Assembly: GCF_040545335.1 (NCBI RefSeq)
Contig: NZ_JBEPLU010000001.1
Coordinates: forward strand, 434,001-498,000
DNA from: Phenylobacterium koreense
GTDB taxonomy: Bacteria > Pseudomonadota > Alphaproteobacteria > Caulobacterales > Caulobacteraceae
Direction of reading: 5' to 3'
Length of the DNA: 64,000 nt
Shown here: one piece after another, positions 44,332-52,874 of the stretch
Position numbering within the stretch: the stretch's first letter is position 1
Layout of the letters: each line of letters opens with the position of its first letter
The notes under the pieces: generated by a model
Database searches by the model: none
The model's input: the letters and a program-made list of their open reading frames with translations, nothing else
What the model was told of the DNA's origin: nothing
Program-made: the position numbers and the translations under genes

Positions 44332-47202
44332 ATGTTGATTAACAGATACTTGACTGGCGCTTCATCCATCGCGGTCGCCGCCGCTCTCGGTTTCGCTGGC
44401 GCTGCGCAGGCCCAAGAGGCCGCGGAAGTGCAGGAAGTGGTCGTCACCGGCTCGTTCATTGCCGGCACGCCCGAGAACGCGGCCCTGCCGGTCAATGTCA
44501 TCGGTCAGGACGAAATGCAGAAGCAGGGTTCGCCGAGCACGGTCGACCTGATCAAGTCCATCCCCGCCGTTCAGGGCGTCGCCGGCGAATCCAACCAGTT
44601 CGGCGCCGGCCAGACGACCGGCGCGGGCAGCGTCAACCTTCGCGGCCTGGGCTCGGAACGCACCCTGGTGCTGATGAACGGCCGCCGCATGGCGATCTCG
44701 CCCGGCTCGATCTACGTCGACACCAACATGATCCCCAGCGCCGCCATCGGCCGGGTCGAAGTGCTGAAGGACGGCGCGGCCGCCACCTACGGCTCCGACG
44801 CGGTCGCGGGCGTCGTGAACTTCATCACCCGCAAGAACCTGAACGGCCTGGAAGTCTCGGCCGGCTACTCGCTGATCGACGGTTCGGACGGCGACTACAA
44901 CGTCAACGCCGCCTATGGCTGGCAGGGCGACAACGCCGACATCCTGCTGACGGCCGGCTATCGCCGCCGCTCCGAACTGTCGGCGATGGACCGCGACTAC
45001 GCGGTGCGTCCGTTCAACGAGAACCCGCAAGGCGGCTGGTCGACCTTCGGCAACCCGGGCCTCTACCTGACCCGCAGCGCGCCGGGCACGGCCTTCACGA
45101 CCCGCTTCCTCGATCCGGCCTGCGCCGCGATCAGTGGCCCGGTCAGCACCAGCGGCTGCCAGTTCCAGTACATCGGCTTCGACAACCTGGTCGAAGATGA
45201 AGATCACTGGCAGCTCTACGGCGAGATCAACGTCGATCTGACCGACAACACCAAGTTCCACGCCGAAGCGCTGTACTCCGGCCACGTGGTCTCGGCCGAG
45301 AACTCCTCGCCGTCCTACTCCCCGAACAACTTCCCGAGCTCGGCCCTGACCACCGTCGGTCAGCCGAACGGCTTCTTCATCCCGGGCGAGAACCCCGGCC
45401 TGCAGGCGCTGGTCGCCGCTGGCCAGATCTCGGCGGCCCAGGCGGCCAACGGCGCCTTCACCACCGTGTCGTGGCGTCCGCTGGGCGTGGGCGGCAACCC
45501 GCTGTTCGGCGGCAAGGGCAAGGAAGACAAGCGCGCCTTCGAAACCTACCGCATCTCGGCCGGCCTGAAGGGCAAGTTCGACTTCGCCGGCGGCATCGGT
45601 TGGGACGCGGCCCTGACCTACATGGACAGCAGCAGCGACATCGCCACGCCGGACGTCCTGGTCGGCAAGCTGCAGATGGCCATGCGCGGCCTGGGCGGCG
45701 ACAACTGCACCGGCAACACGCCCGGCCAGAACGGCTGCCTGTGGTTCAACCCGTTCTCGACCGGCATCGCCGGCAACGTCCTGGATGGCCGGACCAACCC
45801 GGGCTACGTCTCTTCGACGGCCAACAGCCTCGAAGTGCTGGACTACATCTTCGACGAATACGCCTACAAGATCCGCTCGCAGATGTTCACCGCCGACCTG
45901 GTGTTCAACGGCGAAGTCGGCGCGATCGACTTCGGCGCGGGCCCGCTGGCCTGGGCCGCCGGCGGCCAATACCGCTGGAGCGGCATCGAGCGCACCAACA
46001 ACGACTTCACCAACATCGCGGTCAGCCCCTGCGCGGACTCGTCGGTCATCTCGGGTGCGACCTGCTCGGCCCAGAACGGCCCGTTCAGCTTCTTCGGCGC
46101 CCTGGCCGACTACGACCTCGACTACTCGGTCGGCGCGGCCTTCGTCGAACTGCAGATGCCGTTCACCGACACGCTGACCGGCACCCTGGCGGTCCGCTAC
46201 GAGGACTACGGCGGCAACATCGGTTCGACCACCAACCCGAAGGTCGCCCTGAAGTGGCAAGCCACCGACTGGCTGGCCCTGCGCGCTTCGGCGGGCTCGA
46301 CCTTCCGCGCTCCGCCGCAGACCCAGATCGCCAACACCGCGACCACCAGCCTCGCCTACACCACCGCGGCCGGCGGCTATAAGGCCTACGACCTGTGGGG
46401 CAACCCGAACCTGCGTCCGGAAAAGGCCGACACCCTCAACCTGGGCGCCCTGTTCGAGTTCGGCGACTTCCGCGCTTCGGTCGACTACTGGAAGTTCGCC
46501 TTCAAGGGCCCGATCGACAACGAAGGCGGTTCGGACATCGTCAACGCGGTGTTCCCGGCCGGCCAGCCGAACCACTGCAACGATCCGTCCTACGCCGCCC
46601 TGGTGTCGCGGATCAGCTTCACCGGCACGTGCTCGGCGACCAACATCAACCGCGTCCGCATCAACTACATCAACAGCCCGGACGTGGACACGAGCGGCAT
46701 CGACTTCTCGGCCAGCTACACGGCGCGTGACGTCTTCGGCGGCGACATGAACTTCGGCGTCGACATGACCTACGTGCTCGAATACGAGGTCGACGAGGCC
46801 ATGATCGAAGGCATCGTCGTTGCGCCGAAGACCGACTATGTCGGCACGATGGACTACCTCGGCTACGGCTCACAGCCGCAGTGGAAGGGCAGCGCCTTCG
46901 CCGAATACAACCGCGGCGACCACAACGTGCGTTGGACCGTCCGCTACGTCGACGACATGATCGACACCCGCGGCGGCACCTCGACCTTCGCCACCAACCA
47001 GAACGGCCTGAAGATCGGCGCGTTCGTCACCCATGACCTGGCCTACCGCGTCATGCTGCCCTGGGACACGACCCTGTCGCTGTCGGTGATCAACGTGTTC
47101 GACGAAGAGCCGCCGTTCGCCCGTCTTGACCTCAGCTACGACCCGTTTACCGCGAACCCGCTGGGCCGGTACTACAAGCTGAACGTCATCAAGAAGTTCT
47201 AG
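44332..47202 (+). CDS. TonB-dependent receptor (paralogue 2)
   Basis: A 956-residue outer-membrane receptor very similar along its whole length to the gene before it. The signal peptide is RYLTGASSIAVAAALGFAGAAQA, with a TonB-box-like EVQEVVVTGS, an identical plug core (NVIGQDEMQKQGSPSTVDL) and barrel end GRYYKLNVIKKF. The paired loop cysteines are conserved. Differences cluster in the extracellular loops, for example residues near SAPGTAFTTRF and NEGGSDIVNAVFPAGQP, as expected for changed ligand preference. The ATG at 44332 has TAGGGGTAGG upstream. Its own terminator follows. It arose by tandem duplication. Confidence 0.95.
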   Translation: MLINRYLTGASSIAVAAALGFAGAAQAQEAAEVQEVVVTGSFIAGTPENAALPVNVIGQDEMQKQGSPSTVDLIKSIPAVQGVAGESNQFGAGQTTGAGSVNLRGLGSERTLVLMNGRRMAISPGSIYVDTNMIPSAAIGRVEVLKDGAAATYGSDAVAGVVNFITRKNLNGLEVSAGYSLIDGSDGDYNVNAAYGWQGDNADILLTAGYRRRSELSAMDRDYAVRPFNENPQGGWSTFGNPGLYLTRSAPGTAFTTRFLDPACAAISGPVSTSGCQFQYIGFDNLVEDEDHWQLYGEINVDLTDNTKFHAEALYSGHVVSAENSSPSYSPNNFPSSALTTVGQPNGFFIPGENPGLQALVAAGQISAAQAANGAFTTVSWRPLGVGGNPLFGGKGKEDKRAFETYRISAGLKGKFDFAGGIGWDAALTYMDSSSDIATPDVLVGKLQMAMRGLGGDNCTGNTPGQNGCLWFNPFSTGIAGNVLDGRTNPGYVSSTANSLEVLDYIFDEYAYKIRSQMFTADLVFNGEVGAIDFGAGPLAWAAGGQYRWSGIERTNNDFTNIAVSPCADSSVISGATCSAQNGPFSFFGALADYDLDYSVGAAFVELQMPFTDTLTGTLAVRYEDYGGNIGSTTNPKVALKWQATDWLALRASAGSTFRAPPQTQIANTATTSLAYTTAAGGYKAYDLWGNPNLRPEKADTLNLGALFEFGDFRASVDYWKFAFKGPIDNEGGSDIVNAVFPAGQPNHCNDPSYAALVSRISFTGTCSATNINRVRINYINSPDVDTSGIDFSASYTARDVFGGDMNFGVDMTYVLEYEVDEAMIEGIVVAPKTDYVGTMDYLGYGSQPQWKGSAFAEYNRGDHNVRWTVRYVDDMIDTRGGTSTFATNQNGLKIGAFVTHDLAYRVMLPWDTTLSLSVINVFDEEPPFARLDLSYDPFTANPLGRYYKLNVIKKF

Positions 47203-47230
47203 AGGTTCTTCCCCCTCGAGAACTAATACT

Positions 47231-47261
47231 GGGCGGCTCGTTTGAGCCGCCCTCTTTTTTT
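47231..47261 (+). terminator. terminator of TonB-dependent receptor 2
   Basis: GGGCGGCTC-GTTT-GAGCCGCCC (9-bp stem, same arms as the first receptor terminator) followed by TCTTTTTTT. Confidence 0.93.
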
Positions 47262-47320
47262 GCCGGCGCGCTCGCGCGGCCGAGGACGACGATTGGGATG
47301 GCGCCCGACAGCCTGCGCGG

Positions 47321-48253
47321 TCAGGCGGCGGCCTGGCCCGGCTCCGCATGGTGACGCGCGCAGACGTCCCAGACCGGCTCGCCGCCGAAGCGTTCCAGCA
47401 GCAGGTCCGTCAGCGCCTTGACCTTGGCCGGCATGTGGTTGGCGGGGGGCGGCCGCACCACGAAGAGGCCGGCCTCGGGCATCGGATAGTCCAGCAGCAG
47501 CGGGACCACCTCGCCGCGTTCGATGGCTGGGCCGACGAGGAAGGTCGGCAGGGCCGTGACCCCGAGGCCCGCGACGGCGGCGGCGAGGATGGCTGGCCCG
47601 GCGTCCGCCCGGAAACGTCCCTCGGGTCGCACGGTGATGGTCTTGCGGCCCTCCTGGAAGCGCCAGACCTCGTTGGCCTGGGTGATCGCCTCGCAGCGTT
47701 CCAGGTCTTCCGGCCGCGCCGGCGCGCCGTTCTTTTCCAGCCAGGCCGGACTGGCGACCACCGCCACGCGGATAGGCGCGATCCTCCGGGCCACGAGGCT
47801 GGAGTCGGGCAGTGAGCCGATCCGCAGGGCCACGTCGTAGCGCTCGCCGATCAGATCGACGTAACGGTCGCTGTAGGAAGCGTCGATCTGCAGCTTCGGA
47901 TGGCGGGCGGCGAGTTCGGCCATCACCGGAGCCAGATGGGTCATGCCGAAGGACAGCGGTGCGGAGACCCGCAGGGATCCGACGATCTCCTCGCCGCGCT
48001 GGACGAGGTCGTCGCGCGCGGCCTCCAGCTCGGCCAGCACCTTGTCGGCGCGGACCTTGAACTCCATGCCCGCCTCGGTGACCGCGACTCCGCGCGTCGT
48101 GCGGCTGAGGAGCTGGGCGCCGAGTTCGGCCTCCAGGCGCGAGACCCGCCGGCTGACCATGGATTTCGAGAGTTTCAGCCGCTGGCCGGCCCGGCCGAAG
48201 CCCCCTGCCTCGGCCACCTCGACGAAGGCGCGGATATCTTCAAGGTCCAGCAC
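47321..48253 (-). CDS. LysR-family regulator divergent from azoR
   Basis: A 310-residue LysR-type regulator. The winged HTH lies at about 1-60 (DIRAFVEVAEAGGFGRAGQRLKLSKSMVSRRVSRLEAELGAQLL). A substrate-binding domain follows (LRVSAPLSFGMTHLAPVMAELAARHPKLQID, DVALRIGSLPDSSLVARRIAP). The start is GTG. It belongs to the AaeR/DsdC-like CrgA group by general pattern. It is divergent from an azoreductase gene across 109 bases that contain an inverted repeat, so it probably controls that gene and itself. Confidence 0.92.
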   Translation of the reverse strand: MLDLEDIRAFVEVAEAGGFGRAGQRLKLSKSMVSRRVSRLEAELGAQLLSRTTRGVAVTEAGMEFKVRADKVLAELEAARDDLVQRGEEIVGSLRVSAPLSFGMTHLAPVMAELAARHPKLQIDASYSDRYVDLIGERYDVALRIGSLPDSSLVARRIAPIRVAVVASPAWLEKNGAPARPEDLERCEAITQANEVWRFQEGRKTITVRPEGRFRADAGPAILAAAVAGLGVTALPTFLVGPAIERGEVVPLLLDYPMPEAGLFVVRPPPANHMPAKVKALTDLLLERFGGEPVWDVCARHHAEPGQAAA

Positions 48254-48268
48254 GACAGTTCCCCAGGA

Positions 48269-48306
48269 TGCAACAATCTAGTGCGAAATATAGGGCTACT
48301 GTTGCA
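48269..48306. promoter_or_regulatory. candidate LysR operator between the regulator and azoR
   Basis: TGCAACA (48269-48275) and TGTTGCA (48300-48306) form a perfect 7-bp inverted repeat with 24 bases between the arms, inside the divergent promoter region. LysR-type proteins bind such interrupted dyads; the assignment is inference. Confidence 0.4.
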
Positions 48307-48362
48307 GAACCGAAGGCCACATCTGTGCGGCGTCGAATTCATTCAACGTCCTGGAGGGTGGC

Positions 48363-48968
48363 ATGTCCAACATTCTGGTTCTCAACAGCAGCGTCAGCGG
48401 CGAAGCCTCGGTTTCGCGCCTGCTGGTCGCCGACGCCGTCACCGAACTGACCCAACGCGATCCGAACGCCAAGGTCGTGTTCCGCGACCTGGCCGCCGAT
48501 CCGCTGCCGCACCTGCTGCCGAGCACGGTGGCCGGCGTTCGCGCCACGGCCTCGACCCCGGCCGAAGAGGAAGCACGCCGGCTCTCGGACGAGCTGATCG
48601 CCGAACTCCGCGCCGCCGACACCGTGGTGATCGGCGCGCCGATGTACAATTTCAGCATCCCGACGACGCTGCGGGCCTGGTTCGACCACATCCTGCGCCC
48701 CGGCGTGACCTTCCGCTACTCGGAGGCCGGCCCCGAAGGCCTGCTGACCGGCAAGCGGGTGATCGTGGTCGAGAGCCGCGGCGGCCTCTACAGCGAAGGC
48801 CCCGGCCAGGCGGCGGATTTCCAGGAGCCCTATCTGCGCCAGTTGCTAGGCTTCGCCGGCATGACCGACGTGACCTTCATCCGGGCCGAGAAGATCGGCT
48901 TCGGGCCAGAGTTCCGCGAGCAGGCGGTGGCCGACAGCCGGGCGGAACTGGCCAAGCTGCCGGCCTGA
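48363..48968 (+). CDS. azoR: FMN-dependent NADH azoreductase / quinone reductase
   Basis: A 201-residue flavodoxin-fold enzyme reducing quinones and azo compounds by two-electron transfer. The family pattern is ILVLNSSVSGEASVSRLL (flavin phosphate loop), VVIGAPMYNFSIPTTLRAWFDHILRPGVTFRYSEAGPEGLLTGKRVIVVESRGG and LLGFAGMTDVTFIRAEKI. GGAGGG lies 4 bases before the ATG. The divergent LysR gene suggests induction by electrophiles or quinones, as for related pairs. Confidence 0.93.
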   Translation: MSNILVLNSSVSGEASVSRLLVADAVTELTQRDPNAKVVFRDLAADPLPHLLPSTVAGVRATASTPAEEEARRLSDELIAELRAADTVVIGAPMYNFSIPTTLRAWFDHILRPGVTFRYSEAGPEGLLTGKRVIVVESRGGLYSEGPGQAADFQEPYLRQLLGFAGMTDVTFIRAEKIGFGPEFREQAVADSRAELAKLPA

Positions 48969-48977
48969 CCGCTTCCC

Positions 48978-49478
48978 CTACACGTCCCGTCGCATGAACA
49001 GGCGCGCGGTCTCATCGAGGCCGCGCGCTTCGTGTTCGCGGCGGATGTCGGCCATGGCCGGGGTAAGGTCCGACACCTCCACAAAGCCCAGCCGGCGATA
49101 GTAGGGGGCGTTGAACGGAACCTCGCGGAAGGTCGAGAGCGTGAGCGCGAGGAATCCCCGATCGCGGGCCAGGGCCGAGACGACGTCCAGCAGGCCAGCG
49201 CCGATGGCGCGGCCGGCATGGGACGGCAGGACGTCGATCTGCTCCACATAGGCGCAACTCTCGACCTCGCGGAACATCACGAAGGCGACGGGAACGCCCG
49301 CCTCCTCGGCGACCAGCAGGCCGCCCTCGGCGATGCGGCGCGCCAGGGTGTCGGCGTCGGTGGGCTCGTCATCGGCGATGGAGGCCAGGTCGGTTCCGAG
49401 AAAACGCGTGGCGGACATGCGTTCGATGTCGCGCACGCGGCCGATCTCGACGGGGCGCGCAGGTCTGATCTGGATCAT
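48978..49478 (-). CDS. GNAT-family N-acetyltransferase
   Basis: A 166-residue acetyl-CoA-dependent acetyltransferase. The fold is visible: IRPARPVEIGRVRDIE at the start, FVMFREVESCAYVEQIDVLPSHAGRAIGAGLLDVVSALARDRGFLALTLSTFREVPFNAPYYRRLGFVEV in the middle. The acetyl-CoA pocket loop is HAGRAIGAGLL. The substrate cannot be told. It converges on azoR with 9 bases between stops. Confidence 0.9.
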   Translation of the reverse strand: MIQIRPARPVEIGRVRDIERMSATRFLGTDLASIADDEPTDADTLARRIAEGGLLVAEEAGVPVAFVMFREVESCAYVEQIDVLPSHAGRAIGAGLLDVVSALARDRGFLALTLSTFREVPFNAPYYRRLGFVEVSDLTPAMADIRREHEARGLDETARLFMRRDV

Positions 49479-49639
49479 GGATTCGTCCGTGAAGGAGCCT
49501 CGGCCGCGTCGGCGGCCGGGAATGCAGAAAGCGGGTGGGCGCAGGCGGCGTCAGGCTTTCAAGGGTCGGGAAGGCTCCATACGGGTCGCAGATGCGATCG
49601 ACGCGTTCTACATAGACCCATCAGCCGCGGGACCCCACC

Positions 49640-50293
49640 ATGCAGACGCCACGCCTTATCTATTTCGCCGATCCGATGTGCTCGTGGTGCTACGGCTTCT
49701 CGCCGGTGATCGCGCAGATCCGGCAGACCTTCGGCCGCGCCTTGCCGATCGAGGTGGTGATGGGCGGCCTGCGCCCCGGCAACGACAAGCCGACGACCGA
49801 GCAGGCCAAGACCGAACTGAAGATCCACTGGGAGCACGTGCACGAGGCGACGGGCCTGCCCTTCGACGACGCCGTGCTCGACCGGCCGGGCTTCCTCTAT
49901 GACACCGACCCGGCCGCGCGGGCCGTGGTGCGGGTGCGGCGAGAGGACGGCGAGAAGGCGGTGAATTACCTGCGCCGGCTGCAGCAGGCCTTCTACGCGC
50001 AGAACCAGGACATCACGAAGGCCGAGACGCTGGCCAACCTGGCCGCCGAGTTCGGCGTCGACCGCGACGCCTTCCTGGCCGATTTCGAGACCGACGACCT
50101 GAAGCACGAGACCTGGAACGACTACGCCATCGCCCAGCGCGCCGGCGTCACCGGCTTTCCGACCCTGGTCGGCGGGCCGAACGAGGAAGGGGCCTATGGC
50201 GTGGTGACCCGTGGCTTCGCCCCCGCGCCACCGGTGCTGCAGGTGCTGCACCAGTGGCTGGGAACCGAGCCGGAGCCGGCTATTCGAGGGTGA
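49640..50293 (+). CDS. DsbA/FrnE-family thioredoxin-fold protein
   Basis: A 217-residue cytoplasmic thioredoxin-fold protein with the active-site motif CSWC ([12 protein letters not shown]), a helical insertion, and the cis-Pro loop [11 protein letters not shown]. It resembles the FrnE/HCCA-isomerase branch of DsbA proteins and has no signal peptide, so it may be a cytoplasmic disulfide oxidoreductase or isomerase. Its end overlaps the convergent dodecin gene by 14 bases. There is no redox partner beside it. Confidence 0.88.
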   Translation: MQTPRLIYFADPMCSWCYGFSPVIAQIRQTFGRALPIEVVMGGLRPGNDKPTTEQAKTELKIHWEHVHEATGLPFDDAVLDRPGFLYDTDPAARAVVRVRREDGEKAVNYLRRLQQAFYAQNQDITKAETLANLAAEFGVDRDAFLADFETDDLKHETWNDYAIAQRAGVTGFPTLVGGPNEEGAYGVVTRGFAPAPPVLQVLHQWLGTEPEPAIRG

Positions 50294-50489
50294 AGCCGAC
50301 CTTCAGCAGCACCTGGTAGTGAGCAACCTTTCCGTCCTCCACATGCCCGCGGAGTTGCTGGACCTCGAACCAGCGGATGTTGCGCAAGGTGGAGTTGGCG
50401 CGTGCGATGGCGGCCTGGATAGCCTCTTCCACGCTGGTCGCCGACGAACCGGCGAGTTCGACGACCTTGTAGACGTTGTCCTCCGACAT
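50280..50489 (-). CDS. dodecin family flavin-binding protein
   Basis: A 69-residue protein that in known cases forms a hollow dodecamer storing or buffering flavins. The family pattern is [60 protein letters not shown], with the flavin-stacking Trp in IRWFEV. The ATG at 50489 is preceded by GGGAG, but this ribosome site lies inside one arm of an 11-bp perfect inverted repeat (50492-50520). Translation could therefore be controlled by RNA folding. Confidence 0.95.
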   Translation of the reverse strand: MSEDNVYKVVELAGSSATSVEEAIQAAIARANSTLRNIRWFEVQQLRGHVEDGKVAHYQVLLKVGFTLE

Positions 50490-50491
50490 GA

Positions 50492-50520
50492 TTGTCTCCC
50501 TTGTTGATCAAGGGAGACAA
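50492..50520 (-). promoter_or_regulatory. hairpin enclosing the dodecin ribosome-binding site
   Basis: On the minus strand TTGTCTCCCTT and AAGGGAGACAA pair perfectly (11 bp) around a 7-base GATCAAC loop, ending 2 bases before the dodecin ATG. The Shine-Dalgarno GGGAG is inside the stem. It could act as a translational switch, or as DNA it could be a repressor operator. Confidence 0.6.
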
Positions 50521-50547
50521 CGAAGGCTTGCGCAGGGTGGTTGCTCT

Positions 50548-50907
50548 TCAAGCCGGGACCAGGTCGAGGAAGCCGGTGACGCTTTTCAGGCGGCCGTCCT
50601 CGACGCGGACATAGTCGGTTCCCTTGATCGGCGGCTGCTGGCCCTCGGGACCGAGGCCCCAGGAGAAGCGGACGTGCTCCCCATGGCCGTCAGGCTGGCC
50701 GATCAGGGCGAAGCGAAAGCCCGGGAAGCGTTCCTGGACGCCGCCGATCAGGGCCGCCAGACCTTCGTGACCTTCGACGGCTGCGAGCGGGTCGACATAG
50801 ACGGCGTCGGCGGTCCAGGTGTCGGCGATGATGTTGTGACGGGCCGCAGGATCGGTCTCGTTCCAGGCGGCGATGTAGATCTCGGCGATTTCGGCGGCGT
50901 TGGTCAT
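50548..50907 (-). CDS. SnoaL-like NTF2-fold protein
   Basis: A 119-residue SnoaL/NTF2-like protein. The pattern EIAEIYIAAWNETDPAARHNIIADTWTADAVYVDPLAAVEGHEGL, then GFRFALIGQPDGHGEHVRFSWGLGP, and GTDYVRVEDGRLKSVTGFLD is typical of small polyketide-cyclase-like domains. Its ligand is unknown. AGGAG lies 7 bases before the ATG at 50907. It is divergent from the dienelactone hydrolase gene. Confidence 0.88.
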   Translation of the reverse strand: MTNAAEIAEIYIAAWNETDPAARHNIIADTWTADAVYVDPLAAVEGHEGLAALIGGVQERFPGFRFALIGQPDGHGEHVRFSWGLGPEGQQPPIKGTDYVRVEDGRLKSVTGFLDLVPA

Positions 50908-51045
50908 GGCGTGGCTCCTTGTCTTGGATGAGCCGACCATGCGCCGGGCGGGGACGCGTCGCGATTACCCCGCAGGTAACGGCGCGGCAGCCTTGCCGAG
51001 CGGCGAAGGCGCGCCCTAGCGTCTGCGCAAACCAGGGAGCCTGCC

Positions 51046-51768
51046 ATGATGAACAGCCATCTGCGCACGATCGAGTACCACCGGAACGGCGAGGCGCTGG
51101 ACGGAGCGTTGGTGTTGCCGGAGGGCGCCAAGGTTCCCCTGCCCGGCGTGCTGGTCTTCCACGGCTGGGAGGGCCGTTCGGAGGGGCAGGAAGCGTTCGC
51201 CCATCGACTTGCCGGGCTCGGCTATGGAGCGTTCTGCGTGGACCTCTACGGCAAGGGGAAGCGCGGCTCGACCCCGCAGGAATGCGAGGCGCTGATGACG
51301 CCGCTGTTCCAGGACCGGGCGGAGCTTCGCGAGCGGCTGCTGCACGTAGCGCAGGTGGTCGGCGAACTGCCTGAGTTGGACGCGGGGCGGCTGGCCGCCA
51401 TCGGCTTCTGCTTCGGCGGGCTTTGCGTGCTGGACCTGGCGCGGGCGGGCGCTCCCTTGCGGGGCGTGGCGAGCTTTCATGGCCTCTTCACCCCGCCCGG
51501 CCTGCCGACAGCCTCGCCGATGGCGGCGAAGGTCATGGCCTTTCACGGCTGGGACGACCCGATGGTCCCGCCGGCCGATGTCGTGGCCTTGGGCCAGGAA
51601 CTGACCCAGGCCGGCGCGGACTGGCAGATCCACGCCTTCGGCGGCGCCAAGCACGCCTTCATGAATCCGGGCGCGAACGCGCCGGAAATGGGCCTGGAAT
51701 ATAACGAGCGCGTCGCCCATCGGGCATGGACGGGCCTTGCCGGCTTCCTGGGCGAGGTCCTGGCGTGA
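51046..51768 (+). CDS. dienelactone hydrolase family protein
   Basis: A 240-residue alpha/beta hydrolase. The nucleophile is Cys in IGFCFGGLCVLD, as in dienelactone hydrolases. The Asp lies in FHGWDDPMVPP and the His in GGAKHAFMNPG. VLVFHGWEGRSEGQEAFAHRLAGLGYGAFCVDLYG is the family N-terminal block. Substrates of such proteins include lactones of the chlorocatechol pathway, but no pathway genes are here. It overlaps the next gene by 4 bases (GTGA), so the two are coupled. Confidence 0.9.
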   Translation: MMNSHLRTIEYHRNGEALDGALVLPEGAKVPLPGVLVFHGWEGRSEGQEAFAHRLAGLGYGAFCVDLYGKGKRGSTPQECEALMTPLFQDRAELRERLLHVAQVVGELPELDAGRLAAIGFCFGGLCVLDLARAGAPLRGVASFHGLFTPPGLPTASPMAAKVMAFHGWDDPMVPPADVVALGQELTQAGADWQIHAFGGAKHAFMNPGANAPEMGLEYNERVAHRAWTGLAGFLGEVLA

Positions 51769-52130
51769 TCAAGCTGACCTTCGCCCTCGTGCGGGCGCCG
51801 CACCTGACCCGCGAGCAGTTCCAGGACTACTGGCGCAACACCCACGGCCCCCTGGTGGCCAGCGTGCGCGAGACGCTGCGCATCCGACGCTATGTGCAGT
51901 TGCACAGCTTGCCGGCCGAGATTTCCGCCCAACTCCAGGCTGTTCGCGGCGGGCCGGAAGGGTTCGACGGGGTGGCTCAGCTCTGGTGGGACAGCTTCGA
52001 AGACATGGCCGGCGCCGACAGCGAGGCGGCGCGGGCGGCCGGAGCCCTGCTGCTGGAGGACGAGAAGCGCTTCATCGACCTGGCCCGCTCGCCGCTCTGG
52101 TGGGGCGAGGAGCACGTGATTTTCCAATAA
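51765..52130 (+). CDS. EthD-domain protein
   Basis: A 121-residue ferredoxin-like-fold protein. The EthD signature LTREQFQDYWRNTHGPLV is at about residues 13-30, followed by RYVQLHSL and a C-terminal FIDLARSPLWWGEEHVIF. EthD proteins accompany P450 or catabolic systems, but the reaction is not known. The GTG start overlaps the stop of the dienelactone hydrolase gene. A strong terminator follows. Confidence 0.88.
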   Translation: MIKLTFALVRAPHLTREQFQDYWRNTHGPLVASVRETLRIRRYVQLHSLPAEISAQLQAVRGGPEGFDGVAQLWWDSFEDMAGADSEAARAAGALLLEDEKRFIDLARSPLWWGEEHVIFQ

Positions 52131-52132
52131 GA

Positions 52133-52173
52133 AAGGGGCGCTGCCGACGAAGATCGGCAGCGCCCCTTCTTTG
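52133..52173 (+). terminator. terminator after the DLH-EthD unit
   Basis: A 15-bp perfect stem AAGGGGCGCTGCCGA (52133-52147) / TCGGCAGCGCCCCTT (52154-52168) with a 6-base loop and following CTTT. It starts 2 bases after the EthD stop. Confidence 0.9.
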
Positions 52174-52373
52174 GCCTGTCCCCAACAGGCGGACCTTGTC
52201 GCCATCCGGGCGCCAGGTCAGAAACCATGGCGCCTTTATGACGGACGTGGCGAGTCCTTCCAATCAACATTCTTGTCGCAGTTGTCCGCAGCGACCGCGT
52301 ACCACCACGAAATACCGCGAGCGTGGCGCCGAGGACGCCCTACCTGAAGTGGAGCGACGAGGATCTACGCGGT

Positions 52374-52799
52374 TCAGTCGCGCGCCTTCGGGCGCAGGCC
52401 GAAACCGCCTTCGCCATGGCCGCCGAGGCTGCTCCACTTGGCCTCCTCGGCCTTGTGGAAGTACTGCGAGGCGACCAGCCAGGCCTTGACCGGCCGCAGG
52501 GTCCCGAGACAGCCGATGATCAGGGCCGGGAAGACGGTCACCGCGTGCACCCAGATCGGCGGGTGGAAGGCGATCTCGACCCAGGTGAAGACCGCGATCA
52601 CCACGATGCCGACGCCGCTCATCACGAAGAAGGCGGGGCCGTCGGCCGGGTCGGCGAAGCTGTAGTCGAGGCCGCAGACGTCGCAGCGCTCAGCGACGGT
52701 CAGGAAGCCGCTGAACAGCCGCCCTTCCCCGCAGCGCGGACAGCGGCAACGCAGGCCAGAGACGATCGGCGGAGGAGGATTGTAGATATTGTCCGACAT
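52374..52799 (-). CDS. DUF983 membrane protein with zinc ribbon
   Basis: A 141-residue protein. An N-terminal zinc ribbon has CRCPRCGEGRLF and CDVCGLDY (four-cysteine site). Two transmembrane helices follow at about 55-75 (AFFVMSGVGIVVIAVFTWVEIAF) and 82-100 (WVHAVTVFPALIIGCLGTL). This is the DUF983 layout, often found near cytochrome oxidase genes, with unknown function. The ATG at 52799 is preferred for family fit; another ATG lies 9 bases upstream. Its start overlaps the operator region of the divergent MocR regulator. Confidence 0.88.
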   Translation of the reverse strand: MSDNIYNPPPPIVSGLRCRCPRCGEGRLFSGFLTVAERCDVCGLDYSFADPADGPAFFVMSGVGIVVIAVFTWVEIAFHPPIWVHAVTVFPALIIGCLGTLRPVKAWLVASQYFHKAEEAKWSSLGGHGEGGFGLRPKARD

Positions 52800-52805
52800 G
52801 GGAGC

Positions 52806-52837
52806 CATACAATCTGAGTTGATAGTCATACAATCTG
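52806..52837. promoter_or_regulatory. direct-repeat operator between DUF983 and the MocR regulator
   Basis: CATACAATCTG occurs exactly at 52806-52816 and 52827-52837, 21 bases apart, that is two helical turns. A related inverted half, AATGTATG, is at 52843-52850. Direct repeats are the known operator form of MocR-type regulators such as PdxR and GabR, so this is the probable binding site of the adjacent regulator. Confidence 0.65.
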
Positions 52838-52874
52838 CATTTAATGTATGGACACGTAGAGGGATTGGCAAGCC

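Noticed and set aside
44362..46575. 737-residue open frame opposite the second TonB-dependent receptor
   Set aside because: Same antisense shadow effect; the translation resembles the shadow of the first paralogue only because the plus strands are paralogous.
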